A stretch of 64,000 nt of DNA from an uncultured Lachnospiraceae bacterium (GTDB lineage: Bacteria; Bacillota; Clostridia; Lachnospirales; Lachnospiraceae), in the NCBI GenBank assembly GCA_910579805.1, contig CAJTWM010000001.1, positions 124,001 through 188,000 of the forward strand. Direction: 5' to 3'. This document shows positions 1 to 9,143 of the stretch, in pieces. The notes beneath the pieces were generated by a model. That model was not told the origin of the DNA, made no database searches, and saw only the letters and a program-made list of their open reading frames with translations. Position numbers and translations under genes: made by a program. Positions within the stretch are counted from its first letter, which is position 1. Each line of letters begins with the position of its first letter.

Positions 1-827
1 ACGTCCGACACGATGGTAGAGGTCACGCCGCCGGAAAGGGCCGTTGCCTCCGTATCCTTGGAACTGTCTCCTGTCACGCCCGCTTTAGCAGCCGTCGTGT
101 CTTCCGATTTTTCGATCGGTTCCGTCAATTCCGTCAGATCCGCCGTCTGGGTCTTTTCCGTACCAAGACCCGTTAACGTTTCTACTGCAAGAAAACTAAG
201 TCCCGCGCAAAGCCCGAAGCTGATTCCCATTCCTGCGCTAAGAAGCACTTTTTTAAATCCGGTCAGCGGTTTCTTTTCGGCCTTTTCTTTTTTATGCTTA
301 CCGCCTGCGGATCCTGCCTGATAACCGGCTCCCTCCGCCTGCTGTGGGGTAAAATGATTCGGATACCGGCTGCTGTATCGATATGTGCCGTTTTCCTGCA
401 TTCCTCCGTTCATACCGTTCACACCGGAATAAACGCCGCCTCCCTGTCTTTCATGGCCTTCCTGACCGCTGCCGGAACTGCTCTGCCCTGACGGATAGCT
501 CTGAGACATCCGTAGCTGCGACTGATCCTGCATTTGAGGCTGGGCCTGACCCTGAAATTGTGTCTGACTCTGTTCCTGCGACTGTGTCCGGTTCTGTTCC
601 TGCGGCTGGCTTTGGAACTGCGGCTGATTCCGGCTCTGCTCCTGCGGCTGGCTTTGGAACTGCGGCTGATTCCGGCTCTGCTCCTGCGGCTGGCTTTGGA
701 ACTGCGGCTGATTCCAGCTCCGCTCCTGCGGCTGGCTTTGGTTCTGCTCCTGTGTCTGCCCGTGGCTCTGTGCCTGCTCCTGATCCTGCGGCCGGATCTG
801 ATTTAAATTCTGATAATCATCATACAT
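1..827 (-). CDS. HtrA/DegP-like membrane serine protease, N-terminal part (cut by window edge)
   Basis: Open reading frame from ATG at 827 running off the window start, so only about 275 N-terminal residues are visible. A GAGGTAAGG ribosome site lies just upstream. The first ~120 residues are a Gln/Pro/Ser-rich tail with tandem units of the type NQPQFQSQPQEQSR, followed by a basic stretch (HKKEKAEKKP) and one membrane segment around residues 175-200 (VLLSAGMGISFGLCAGLSF), then a Ser/Thr-rich linker. This layout (cytoplasmic low-complexity tail, single TM, linker, then an exported trypsin-like plus PDZ domain) is usual for clostridial HtrA proteases. The catalytic domain lies outside the window, so the family call is inference from layout. 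It is separated from glmS by a bidirectional terminator. Confidence 0.55.
   Translation of the reverse strand, partial: MYDDYQNLNQIRPQDQEQAQSHGQTQEQNQSQPQERSWNQPQFQSQPQEQSRNQPQFQSQPQEQSRNQPQFQSQPQEQNRTQSQEQSQTQFQGQAQPQMQDQSQLRMSQSYPSGQSSSGSGQEGHERQGGGVYSGVNGMNGGMQENGTYRYSSRYPNHFTPQQAEGAGYQAGSAGGKHKKEKAEKKPLTGFKKVLLSAGMGISFGLCAGLSFLAVETLTGLGTEKTQTADLTELTEPIEKSEDTTAAKAGVTGDSSKDTEATALSGGVTSTIVSD
597..740 (-). repeat. 42-bp tandem repeats encoding Gln-rich tail
   Basis: Three near-identical 42-bp units plus a partial fourth, in frame inside the HtrA-like gene. Each encodes 14 residues of NQPQFQSQPQEQSR type. Units with this level of identity can change copy number by slippage, altering tail length without breaking the frame. 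Confidence 0.8.
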
Positions 828-978
828 GATACCTTACCTCTTTTCTGTAAAAATCCGTTTATAACTACATGGTTTTAATTTTAAAAAATAAGGAACAATT
901 TCTGTCTGTCATTTTATGATCTGTGTTTTGTTCTTTGTTTATGAGATAAGTATATTCGTCATTTGTGTTCAATCTGTG

Positions 979-1021
979 ACAAAAGGGTGAAAGATTGTTT
1001 AACAACCTTTCACCCTTTTGT
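979..1021. terminator. Bidirectional hairpin terminator between glmS and the HtrA-like gene
   Basis: A perfect 15-bp inverted repeat (ACAAAAGGGTGAAAG at 979-993 and its complement at 1007-1021) with a 13-nt loop. The A/T runs sit inside the stem ends, so either strand yields a stem ending in U-rich sequence. It lies 45 bp past the glmS stop. Confidence 0.75.
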
Positions 1022-1065
1022 TATAAAAATTCCTGCCTCAGCTATAAACAGTACGCTTTGAACAT

Positions 1066-2892
1066 TTACTCAACCGTCACCGATTTGGCCAGATTTCTCG
1101 GTTTATCCACATCACAGCCTTTTCCTACCGCTACATAGTAGCCGAAAAGCTGCAATGGAATGATAGCGAGAGAGTTGGCAAAATAAGCATTCGTCTCCGG
1201 AATATAGATCACATAGTCCGCCGCCTTTTCGATCTCTTTATTTCCTTCACAAGTAACCGCCAGCACAAACGCTCCTCTTGCTTTTACTTCTACCATATTA
1301 CTTATCGTCTTCTGATAAAGGGCAGGCTGGGTAGATACCGCCGCAACCAGCGTCCCTTCTTCGATCAGGGAAATCGTTCCGTGTTTCAGTTCTCCCGCGG
1401 CGTAAGCTTCGGAATGGATGTAGGAAATCTCTTTTAATTTCAGAGAGCCTTCCAGCGAAATGGCATAATCGATGCCCCTTCCGATAAAGAACACGTCCTT
1501 GGCGCCGATATAACGGTTCGCAAAACGCTGGATCCGCTGTTTGTTATTTAATAACAGTTCAATTTGATCGGGAAGACGTTTCAGATCTTCCAGCATTCCG
1601 TCAAACTCTATTTCATCGATGGTTTCTTTGACCTGCGCAAATTTGATCGCAAGCAGATACAATGCCACAAGCTGGGCGCTGTATGCCTTCGTGGTAGCTA
1701 CGGCTATCTCCGGCCCGGCCCAGGTATACATCACGTTATCCGCTTCTCTGGCAATGGAACTGCCCACCACATTCACGATTCCCAGTACTTTAAAGCCTCT
1801 TGCTTTTGATTCTCTCAATGCGGCAAGGCTGTCAGCCGTTTCTCCCGACTGGCTGATCACGATAACGAGCGCCCCCTCTTCCAAGATCGGATTCCGGTAG
1901 CGGAATTCTGAAGCCACGTCCACTTCTACCGGAATGCGGGCAAGCCCTTCCATCACATACTTAGCGGTTACTCCCGTATGATATGCGGAACCGCAGGCAA
2001 CGATATGGATCTTTTTTATCGCCCTGATCTCATCGTCGGACATATTCAGCTCCTCGATCACGATCTCATTTCCTTTAAGTCTTGGCGAGATCGTGTCGCT
2101 TACCGTTTTAGGCTGCTCATACATTTCTTTTAACATAAAATGCTCGTATCCGCCTTTTTCCGCAGCATTGGCATCCCAGTCAATCGTAACGGGAGTTTTT
2201 GCAATCTCTTCTTCGTCCACCGTATAGAAATGCATATGATCTTCCCGCAGTCTGACGATCTCCTGATTCTCTACATAAGTGACGGTACGGGTATATTTCA
2301 AAATAGCCGGAACATCAGAAGCGATAAAGCAGCCGTCCTCATTTTGCCCTACAATCAGCGGACTGTCTTTCCGCACCGCGAAGATTTCGTCCGGATGATC
2401 CGCAAACATGATCCCCAGCGCATAAGAACCGGATACCCTGTGCAATACCTTTGTGATTGCTTCCAAAGGATTTCCTTTATAATAGTAGTCCAAAAGATGG
2501 GCAAGCACCTCCGTATCCGTTTCCGAACGGAAATGATAGCCCTTATCCGTCATCTTTTTGCGCAGCGCCAGATAGTTTTCTATGATACCGTTGTGCACCA
2601 CCGCAATGGTTTCGTCTTCGTTAAAATGAGGATGGGAGTTCTCGTTATTGGGAGCGCCGTGAGTTGCCCATCTGGTATGTCCGATCCCCAAAAGTCCCGG
2701 CATCATCTTACCGTCGTGGGTAAGATTTTCCAATATTTTCAGCCTTCCCACAGACTTTTTTATGTTGATCCTCTCCCCGTCGAATATTGCCATGCCGGCA
2801 GAGTCATATCCTCTGTACTCCAGTCTTGCAAGACCGTCCAAAATGATCGGCGCGGCCTGCTTTTTCCCTATATAACCTACAATTCCACACAT
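1066..2892 (-). CDS. glmS: Glutamine--fructose-6-phosphate aminotransferase (isomerizing)
   Basis: 608 residues, the normal family length. Makes glucosamine-6-phosphate from fructose-6-phosphate and glutamine, the entry to UDP-GlcNAc for peptidoglycan and wall glycans. The N-terminal glutaminase starts MCGIVGYIG with the nucleophile Cys2. The glutaminase domain covers about residues 1-220, and two SIS isomerase domains follow (near 285-415 and 455-600). The C-terminus ends in the family signature LAKSVTVE. It lies only 15 bp behind the stop of the upstream glycosyltransferase, so it is the last gene of the polysaccharide operon rather than a free-standing unit. There is no room for a glmS ribozyme in front of it. 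Confidence 0.98.
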   Translation of the reverse strand: MCGIVGYIGKKQAAPIILDGLARLEYRGYDSAGMAIFDGERINIKKSVGRLKILENLTHDGKMMPGLLGIGHTRWATHGAPNNENSHPHFNEDETIAVVHNGIIENYLALRKKMTDKGYHFRSETDTEVLAHLLDYYYKGNPLEAITKVLHRVSGSYALGIMFADHPDEIFAVRKDSPLIVGQNEDGCFIASDVPAILKYTRTVTYVENQEIVRLREDHMHFYTVDEEEIAKTPVTIDWDANAAEKGGYEHFMLKEMYEQPKTVSDTISPRLKGNEIVIEELNMSDDEIRAIKKIHIVACGSAYHTGVTAKYVMEGLARIPVEVDVASEFRYRNPILEEGALVIVISQSGETADSLAALRESKARGFKVLGIVNVVGSSIAREADNVMYTWAGPEIAVATTKAYSAQLVALYLLAIKFAQVKETIDEIEFDGMLEDLKRLPDQIELLLNNKQRIQRFANRYIGAKDVFFIGRGIDYAISLEGSLKLKEISYIHSEAYAAGELKHGTISLIEEGTLVAAVSTQPALYQKTISNMVEVKARGAFVLAVTCEGNKEIEKAADYVIYIPETNAYFANSLAIIPLQLFGYYVAVGKGCDVDKPRNLAKSVTVE

Positions 2893-2907
2893 ATGCGTCC
2901 TCCGTTA

Positions 2908-3924
2908 CTATTTTTCCTTCCGCATCTTCTGCTCTTCTTCCGTTTTTCCATACCCCTTTGTAACATCTATACGGGTGCTTGCTTTCATACGATTGTCATT
3001 ATCCCAAAATTCTTTATTGGTTGTCAAGCATGCAATCCATCTCTTCGGCAGTTTTTTATAATTTTTTCCAAGAAGATACCCCATATATTTACATCCGCTC
3101 TGTATATACAGTCTTCCGATCAGTCTCCGGTTTCCGGTTTTTCTTAAGTAATCTGCCGTCTGCTTTACAAGTTTCTTTCCCTCCGCGCCGGAAGATACGC
3201 CTGCAAAGATTTCGGGATGGTCCGCCTGAGACACGCCCAGATCAAAATTACGCTTTAACTGCTCCCTATTAGTAAAATCATGGGAATGGACCACCTGCGC
3301 TTCCGCTCTGTACGCGATCTTATATCCGGATTTTATGACCGCCGCCGCAAAAATCATATCCTCATTAAAAATAGTATGCTTCACGAAGCCTCCCAGTTCC
3401 TCGTAAGCGCTTTTCCGGTACATGGCGCATACGTTAGAACAAAAATAGGTCTTGATCCCGAGATGTTCCAAGTCATCCGCCGATTTTACCATACTGACGA
3501 CAGGATAATTGAACTCCCTTGTATAGCGTTCTATTACTCCGCTTTCTTTAGAAGGGAGCTGTCTGGCGTAAGCCACCGCTACCGCCCCGTCCTGAAACGC
3601 CGCCAACAGTTCCTCGATCAGTTTTTCATCCACAGGTACGGCATCCTGCGTCATAAAAAGCGCAAAATCTCCCTGCGTCCGCTTCATCGCCATATGTCTG
3701 GTCCTGCCATGGTCAAATTCTCTTTTGGAAATATGATATACTTCCACATTTTTATATTTGTCCTGAAAATGACTGCCGTAGATCAATCTGTCATAGTATT
3801 TCTGTTCCGTATTCATAACTATGATCCGATCGGGCTTTACCGTCTGCCTTTCCAAACGTTCTATCAGCGTTAAAAATTTATCGTCCGGCTTATATGTCGG
3901 AATTACCACGTCTATACTGCTCAT
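2908..3924 (-). CDS. GT2-family glycosyltransferase, rhamnosyltransferase-like
   Basis: 338 residues. GT-A fold family 2 enzyme acting in the cytoplasm on a lipid-linked chain. The N-terminus IDVVIPTYKPDD is the usual nucleotide-binding strand. FMTQDAVPVDE at about residue 90 takes the place of the DxD region, a form common in bacterial rhamnosyltransferases. FNEDMIFAAA near residue 185 is the catalytic-base (ED) motif. Ribosome site GGGAG lies 7 nt before the ATG. It sits between the LCP gene and glmS, preceded by an R2 repeat and a hairpin. Donor and linkage cannot be read from the sequence; dTDP-rhamnose is likely given rfbA/B/C in the locus. Confidence 0.85.
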   Translation of the reverse strand: MSSIDVVIPTYKPDDKFLTLIERLERQTVKPDRIIVMNTEQKYYDRLIYGSHFQDKYKNVEVYHISKREFDHGRTRHMAMKRTQGDFALFMTQDAVPVDEKLIEELLAAFQDGAVAVAYARQLPSKESGVIERYTREFNYPVVSMVKSADDLEHLGIKTYFCSNVCAMYRKSAYEELGGFVKHTIFNEDMIFAAAVIKSGYKIAYRAEAQVVHSHDFTNREQLKRNFDLGVSQADHPEIFAGVSSGAEGKKLVKQTADYLRKTGNRRLIGRLYIQSGCKYMGYLLGKNYKKLPKRWIACLTTNKEFWDNDNRMKASTRIDVTKGYGKTEEEQKMRKEK

Positions 3925-3950
3925 TTATCTACTCCCGCCTTTATCCTGTT

Positions 3951-4003
3951 TTCACGCTAACTCCTATCTGCCCGCTTTAGCGGGCATACCAATCAGGATT
4001 GTG
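3951..4003 (-). repeat. R2 repeat, copy a (hairpin element)
   Basis: Contains the stem CTGCCCGC-TTTA-GCGGGCA with the flanking boxes TTCACGCTAACTCC and AATCAGGATTGTG that define the R2 family (other copies near 35045, 49640, 50641, 51737 and 53011). Lies between the LCP gene and the following GT2 gene. Confidence 0.75.
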
Positions 4004-4012
4004 TACACATAT

Positions 4013-4038
4013 AAAGGGACCTGCTGCAAGGCCCCTTT
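4013..4038. terminator. Hairpin downstream of the LCP gene
   Basis: AAAGGG at 4013-4018 pairs with CCCTTT at 4033-4038, extended inward by CCT/AGG. It lies 16 bp past the LCP stop. The following U-run is short, so it may be a weak or processing hairpin rather than a full stop inside the operon. Confidence 0.45.
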
Positions 4039-4054
4039 GTCTTTGATTTTAACC

Positions 4055-5170
4055 CTATTTTATGATATTTGCTTTCACCGCATCATCATGGATCTTCTGG
4101 CTGCATTCTTCCACTTCCGAAGATACCTGATAATCGGAATCATTAAATAAAAACTCATGAAGCCATTTTACGTTATCCACTAAAGATGTGGGAACGACAC
4201 AGTCGCCGGAGGAACCGATCCGGCCGCCGCCCCTCAAATCTTCCCGCGGGAAACCTTCGTCTGCCACGATCTGGTATTTTGTGATATTTCCAAGCAGCTC
4301 CACGATCTCCGAAAGGTCAAGGGAAGTATACACTTCGCTGAACACGTTATTTGCAATGGAAGTAAGCGATGTGATGCTTGCCTTTTTAGCCACCTCCGCC
4401 GTGGCCTGCAATACTTCTCTCTGACGCTCCGCACGTTTAAAATCATTTCCCGCCGTATAACGGATACGGCAGTATGCCGTAGCCTGCAGTCCGTCAAGAA
4501 GCTGGGTGCCTGTGCTGGTGACTTCCGTATAAGGACGTTTTAAATCTTCCGCCATACAGTACTGATAGTTATTGATATGAAGAAGCTCCGCTTCGTCTAC
4601 GTCAAGCGTAACGCCTCCGAGCGCATCGATCGTATCGCTCAGCCCGGAAAACCCTACCGTAACAAAATCCGTAATGTTCAGATCCAGATTCATATTTAGC
4701 ATATTGATCGCCATTTCCGGTCCGCCTTTTGCATAAGCGGCATTACATTTTGTATAAGTATCGTTGCTCAGATTCAAATAAGTATCACGGTATAAAGATA
4801 CCAGTTTTACCTCTCCCGTATCCTGATTAATGGATGCAATCATAATAGTATCCGTTCTGGTATTTTTAGCCAGATCTCCCACCGTGGAATCCACGCCGAA
4901 CAGCGCTATGTTCCGGTATCCTTTCAGGCTTTCGTTCTCCGCAACGTTCTCATTCACGATCAATTCGTCTTCCTTAAGCTCTACCCTGCCTGATTCCGTA
5001 CCTTTTAATACGCCCCACAAAACGACAAGCGCCGCCAAAAGCACTACGATCTCCGCCGCAAAAATAAAAATTTTTCTGCGCTTTTTCTGCGCCCTCTGCT
5101 TTGCAGTCATCTTTCTTGCAGTCCCGCCGTTTTTTGCGGAGCCTTTTTTACCTTTTGTTTCTGTTGCCAT
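4055..5170 (-). CDS. LCP family (LytR-CpsA-Psr) wall-polymer ligase
   Basis: 371 residues. LCP enzymes transfer undecaprenyl-pyrophosphate-linked glycopolymers to peptidoglycan on the outside of the membrane. A Lys/Arg-rich cytoplasmic head (residues 1-33) and one TM segment (about 34-54) precede the LCP domain (about 88-255). The conserved Arg/Asp motifs are present: RTDTIMIASI, SLYRDTYL, and CRIRYTAG...FKRAERQREVL. A short C-terminal extension follows. Ribosome site AAGGAG, 7 nt before the ATG. It lies 26 bp after the initiating glycosylphosphotransferase, matching a role as the last enzyme of the same pathway. Confidence 0.93.
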   Translation of the reverse strand: MATETKGKKGSAKNGGTARKMTAKQRAQKKRRKIFIFAAEIVVLLAALVVLWGVLKGTESGRVELKEDELIVNENVAENESLKGYRNIALFGVDSTVGDLAKNTRTDTIMIASINQDTGEVKLVSLYRDTYLNLSNDTYTKCNAAYAKGGPEMAINMLNMNLDLNITDFVTVGFSGLSDTIDALGGVTLDVDEAELLHINNYQYCMAEDLKRPYTEVTSTGTQLLDGLQATAYCRIRYTAGNDFKRAERQREVLQATAEVAKKASITSLTSIANNVFSEVYTSLDLSEIVELLGNITKYQIVADEGFPREDLRGGGRIGSSGDCVVPTSLVDNVKWLHEFLFNDSDYQVSSEVEECSQKIHDDAVKANIIK

Positions 5171-5196
5171 TTTACTTCTCCTTATCAGCCACGCAG

Positions 5197-6606
5197 TTAA
5201 TATGCGTTTTTATTTATAAATCCTTTAAATATTGTTAAGAACATAATTTTTATGTCCAAAGACATACTCCAATTTTCAATATAATAAATGTCATATTCCA
5301 CCCGTTTCCGAATAGAGGTATCGCCTCTGTAGCCGTTGACCTGCGCCCATCCGGTCAGCCCCGGCCGTACCTGATGTTTCACCATGTAACGCGGGATCTC
5401 TTCTTTGAATTTCTCTACAAAAAGCGGCCTTTCCGGTCTTGGTCCTACCAAACTCATGTTGCCTGTAAGTATGTTAAACAACTGAGGAAGCTCGTCTAAA
5501 CTTGTCCTTCTTAAAAATCTGCCCACTTTCGTGACTCTCGGGTCACCCTTCACCGTCCATGCCTTTTCCTCTTCGGAAGGTTCCTGCTCCCGCATTGTCC
5601 TGAACTTATACATTTGGAACGATTTGTTGTGGAGTCCTACTCTCTCCTGTTTGAATATGACCGGCCCCGGACTGGAACATTTGATCAAAACAGCCGCAAT
5701 CAGCATGATCGGCGAAGAAATGATGATGCCCACAAAAGAACCGATAATGTCCACCGCACGCTTCGCCATTAAATTCAACGTATTGGTAAGCGGCACATAA
5801 CGGATATTGATCACCGGCAGCCCCATTAAGTCTTCCGTATAGGGCCTTGTAGGTATCAGGCTGTTATAATCGGGAATAAATTTGGTATGCACGCCGGATT
5901 TCTCACACATAGTCACTAACTCTTCCAAACGGTCGTAGTTCTCCAGCGCTAAAGTTATCGCTATTTCGTCCAGCTTGTTCTCCGGAAGGATGATCTCCAG
6001 ATTATCGATCCGGCCAAGCACCTTGACTCCCTTATAACGCGTCCCTGCGGGTACTTTATCGTCCAGAATTCCGCAGATATGATATCCCCATTGAGGATTG
6101 GCCATGATCCTGTTTATATACTCTTCCGCCGCTCTGGAATATCCGACAAGCAGCATATGTTTTAAATTATACCCCTTTTTGCGGAATAACCGCAACAGTT
6201 TTCTGATCAAAAGTCTGGAAACGGTCGTCAGCGTACAGTTGATGACAAGAAACATTGCCGCCATGGTTCTGGAAATATTCTGTTCACCAATTAAGTATAA
6301 CCCACCCATAAAGCAGATAATACCGACAATATTCGCTTTTAAGATATTTATGACTTCAAACTGCCGTCCGGTGGTCCGCTTCGGCTTATACATATTAAAA
6401 GTATAGTAAAGGATCAGATATCCCGGCACAAGGACGATCAGCACCTGAAAGTACTGCTCCTGCGTTAAATATCCTACATTCGGCTCAATATCGGAAAAAA
6501 TGCTTTCAAACTTCAGATACCATGCCAACATATAGGAGCATATGACAATCACCGCATCTATCAACACATGTATTCTGTTTAAAATTTTCTGATTGTCCTT
6601 AATCAT
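5197..6606 (-). CDS. Polyprenyl glycosylphosphotransferase (WcaJ/CpsE type)
   Basis: 469 residues. Starts the lipid-linked repeat unit by moving a sugar-1-phosphate onto undecaprenyl phosphate. The N-terminal half has about four membrane segments and a nucleotide-binding-like region (MLLVGYSRAAEEYI near 150). The C-terminal catalytic domain (about 280-469) has the signatures PGPVIFKQERVG, MYKFRTM, RRTSLDELPQLFNIL and SLVGPRPERP. The end (WSMSLDIKIMFLTIFKGF) is typical of the family. Ribosome site GGAG before the ATG. The sugar (glucose, galactose or an acetamido sugar) cannot be told from the sequence. Gene order places it directly before the LCP gene. Confidence 0.95.
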   Translation of the reverse strand: MIKDNQKILNRIHVLIDAVIVICSYMLAWYLKFESIFSDIEPNVGYLTQEQYFQVLIVLVPGYLILYYTFNMYKPKRTTGRQFEVINILKANIVGIICFMGGLYLIGEQNISRTMAAMFLVINCTLTTVSRLLIRKLLRLFRKKGYNLKHMLLVGYSRAAEEYINRIMANPQWGYHICGILDDKVPAGTRYKGVKVLGRIDNLEIILPENKLDEIAITLALENYDRLEELVTMCEKSGVHTKFIPDYNSLIPTRPYTEDLMGLPVINIRYVPLTNTLNLMAKRAVDIIGSFVGIIISSPIMLIAAVLIKCSSPGPVIFKQERVGLHNKSFQMYKFRTMREQEPSEEEKAWTVKGDPRVTKVGRFLRRTSLDELPQLFNILTGNMSLVGPRPERPLFVEKFKEEIPRYMVKHQVRPGLTGWAQVNGYRGDTSIRKRVEYDIYYIENWSMSLDIKIMFLTIFKGFINKNAY

Positions 6607-6677
6607 ATGAATTCTCCATATCCGAAGTTATTCTACAATAATCTACCGAAAAGCACAACTTAATTTTCTATTAAGTC

Positions 6678-7655
6678 TTATTTCCCGCTCCCAAACCGTC
6701 TGAAAATATTGCTCCACAGTTCCCATTGTATCACAATATAGTTTTTTAAATGATTTATTTTGAATTTTACCCTTTTTTCACGACCTTTCTTAGATCCGGC
6801 AAGCTTTACCCCTTCCCAAAGACCTTTTATATAAGTTCCGCCAAACCCCTTTTTCACAAAAAACAGCGTTTTTATCAGAAATCCCGCTGCCAAAAAAGGC
6901 AGGTTGATTACTATCTGTAAAAGCGGCATGTTCTTTCTTACTATATAGATGCTGTTTCTCGAAGAAAAGTTTACTTTCCATTCGTTATATTTTGATCCGC
7001 TGGTAGCGCTGCCGGCGTGGAACACAACGGCAGAAGGTTCAAAAACATTGATATATCCGTATATTTTTGCCCTGTAACCAATATCAATATCCTCCAAATA
7101 TGCAAAATGTTCTTCGTCGAAATAACCGATCTCCTCAAAAACCTTTCTTCTGTATATTGCTGCGCCCCCGCAGGCGGCAAAAATCTTTTTCGCATGGGAA
7201 TAGGCCGGCGAATCCGGTTTTCCTTTTCCCTCCGCAAAAGCCCAGCCTAAAGCGCAGTAATAATCTCCCGCATCGTCTACATACTCCGGCTCCTTCATGG
7301 AAAGCATCTTACCCGAAGCCGAAAAAATCTTTTCCGACTGCCCGATCCGCTCTTCCATCCGCCGTAAAAAGCAGCGATCCGCCTTCGTATCGTTATTCAG
7401 CAACAGGACATATTCCGTTCCGGCCGCCTTGATCCCTGCATTGACTGCCTTACAGAATCCTGTATTTTGGGAAAATTCTATCAATTTTACCGCCGGATAA
7501 TGTTCCTTCACATAAGAAACGCTTTCATCCTCAGAACCATTATCTACCAAAATGACCTCCGGCGCGCCGCCTTCCTGTTGAAAGACGGAAGAAAGGCAGT
7601 CCTCCAAGTATGCTTTTCCATTCCAGTTCGGTATTACAATCGTCGTCTTTGCCAT
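6678..7655 (-). CDS. GT2-family glycosyltransferase
   Basis: 325 residues from the ATG at 7655, chosen because GGAG lies 8 nt upstream; a longer in-frame start at 7685 lacks a ribosome site. The N-terminus TTIVIPNWNGKAYLEDCL is the WsaE/RfbF-like rhamnosyltransferase pattern. LLLNNDTKAD is the metal-binding region, FAYLEDIDIGYR the catalytic-base motif, and VFHAGSATSGSKYN matches the H-x-G-S-x-T-S segment of this group. A hydrophobic stretch near residue 255 may touch the membrane. It overlaps the upstream gene by 22 bp, which suggests translational coupling. Confidence 0.88.
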   Translation of the reverse strand: MAKTTIVIPNWNGKAYLEDCLSSVFQQEGGAPEVILVDNGSEDESVSYVKEHYPAVKLIEFSQNTGFCKAVNAGIKAAGTEYVLLLNNDTKADRCFLRRMEERIGQSEKIFSASGKMLSMKEPEYVDDAGDYYCALGWAFAEGKGKPDSPAYSHAKKIFAACGGAAIYRRKVFEEIGYFDEEHFAYLEDIDIGYRAKIYGYINVFEPSAVVFHAGSATSGSKYNEWKVNFSSRNSIYIVRKNMPLLQIVINLPFLAAGFLIKTLFFVKKGFGGTYIKGLWEGVKLAGSKKGREKRVKFKINHLKNYIVIQWELWSNIFRRFGSGK

Positions 7656-9037
7656 TTTAATTCTCCATGCCGGTTGACTTTGCAAATACAGTCAGGGTCG
7701 AATACAAGCCGATATCCGTTTTCCGCCGCTGCCTTTCCGAAAGCCATGCTCACATTTTTCCATTCCTCGTCATTTTTTTGATACCGGTTCCACCAAAACA
7801 AAGACGTCCTGGAAGTTTCTTTGTATTTCATGCCGGTCGTCCTCTCGAATAAAGAAACGCAGTCCGGCGCGATCCTGATACACCTTAAGTCCAGCGCGTA
7901 AGCCGTCTGCCTGAGAGCCGCCCGGTGCATCGGCCCGCTGAAATGCACAGGCAGATTCCTAAAGAGTACATTTCCGTTTCTTTCATAGATTCCCGCCTTG
8001 ACCCGGTTTCTTCCGTCTATGACTTCCCCTCCGATCCCGGCCACCTTCCCCCAGCCGCTTAAAATATCATCTGTTATTATCGTGTAAAACCCCAAATGTT
8101 CCGTCGGCAGGACTTTTCCTCTCCATCCCATCTCCTCCAAAAAAGAGCCTACGGCCTTTTCGCCGGCAGTATAGGCGTACTGCTTACTCTGAGGATTGAC
8201 CGCCGTGGATGCCTCATGACACCGCCAATGATAAAGAATCTTGGGAATATGGCATATTTTTTCTCCTGCCCGCAGGTAACCGTATTCTCTTATCAGCCTC
8301 CCTGCGGCGCGGAGGATCAAATCATAGTCCTGCGCTCCGTCGTAGTCCTTCCTAAGCGTCAGTTCTTTCATCAGTTCCGCTTTCATCACTAAAAAATGAC
8401 AAATGTAATTGTTTGACAGCAATAGCTCCAAATTAAAGTCTGTTTTTCGGTGAGGTTCAAAAAAACGCTCTCCCCCGCTGTCGCATTTATCTTCGTCAGA
8501 ATAAAGAAGTCCCGCTTCTTCTCCTGTTTTTTTCTTATTTTCTATTGCTTTCGCCATTTCAAAAAGAGCGTCCGGCGTTAAAAAATCGTCATGATCCAAA
8601 AGCCCGATATAATCCCCGCAGGCTCTTTTTAAAGCCTCGTTCGTATTTTCCGCTATTCCCCCGTTATTTTTTAAGCGAAAGTAACGGATACGCTTGTCCG
8701 AATAAGCGCTTACGGTCCGTTCCACTTTACTGCTCGTTCCGGCGTCCGCAATAATCAGCTCAAAATTCCCATAAGTCTGTGAAAGGACGGAATCGATCAG
8801 CTCTTTTAAATAGGTTTCCTTCGTTTCATAGGCAGGCACCAGAATACTGAATTTGCATGGAAATGCAAACTCGTATTTTTTCTGTTCTTCCAATATATGG
8901 CGTTCCGTTTCCTGATAACGGTACTGCTCCTCTTTTGCGGAAATCCTTTCCAAAACCGCATAAAAGGCCGCCAAAAAACCGTTCCTCTTCAAATAGTATA
9001 TCGTTTTTTTCAGATTGGATACGTTTAAAAAATGCAC
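7634..9037 (-). CDS. GT2-family glycosyltransferase with truncated second domain
   Basis: 467 residues from a GTG start with AAAGGG 8-9 nt upstream. The first domain (about 60-300) is a full GT-A: FSILVPAYETKETYLKEL, DYIGLLDHDDFLTPDAL and DGAQDYDLILR. The C-terminal part (about 310-467) resembles the second GT2 domain of the larger neighbours (GGEVIDGRNRV, NGYRLVFDPDCICK) but lacks that domain's N-terminal nucleotide-binding half. The second half is therefore probably structural or a decayed remnant. Acts on the polysaccharide chain made by this operon; sugar specificity unknown. Confidence 0.85.
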   Translation of the reverse strand: MHFLNVSNLKKTIYYLKRNGFLAAFYAVLERISAKEEQYRYQETERHILEEQKKYEFAFPCKFSILVPAYETKETYLKELIDSVLSQTYGNFELIIADAGTSSKVERTVSAYSDKRIRYFRLKNNGGIAENTNEALKRACGDYIGLLDHDDFLTPDALFEMAKAIENKKKTGEEAGLLYSDEDKCDSGGERFFEPHRKTDFNLELLLSNNYICHFLVMKAELMKELTLRKDYDGAQDYDLILRAAGRLIREYGYLRAGEKICHIPKILYHWRCHEASTAVNPQSKQYAYTAGEKAVGSFLEEMGWRGKVLPTEHLGFYTIITDDILSGWGKVAGIGGEVIDGRNRVKAGIYERNGNVLFRNLPVHFSGPMHRAALRQTAYALDLRCIRIAPDCVSLFERTTGMKYKETSRTSLFWWNRYQKNDEEWKNVSMAFGKAAAENGYRLVFDPDCICKVNRHGELKWQRRRL

Positions 9038-9143
9038 CTGTTTTCCCTTTCCATTACAACGAAAAGCCGCCGCATGGGCGGCAGCCTTTCTGATTCTGAT
9101 TTTTTATTGCCGGGTACATCGTTTTGCTATTTCAGGCCTGCGG

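Noticed and set aside
590..740. CRISPR-like array
   Set aside because: The 42-bp repeats are contiguous, in frame and coding; there are no spacers.
2893..2907. glmS ribozyme in front of glmS
   Set aside because: Only 15 bp separate glmS from the upstream gene; no room for the ribozyme.
2140..3147. 335-codon plus-strand frame over glmS and the GT2 gene
   Set aside because: Spans two well-supported genes on the other strand and encodes nothing recognisable.
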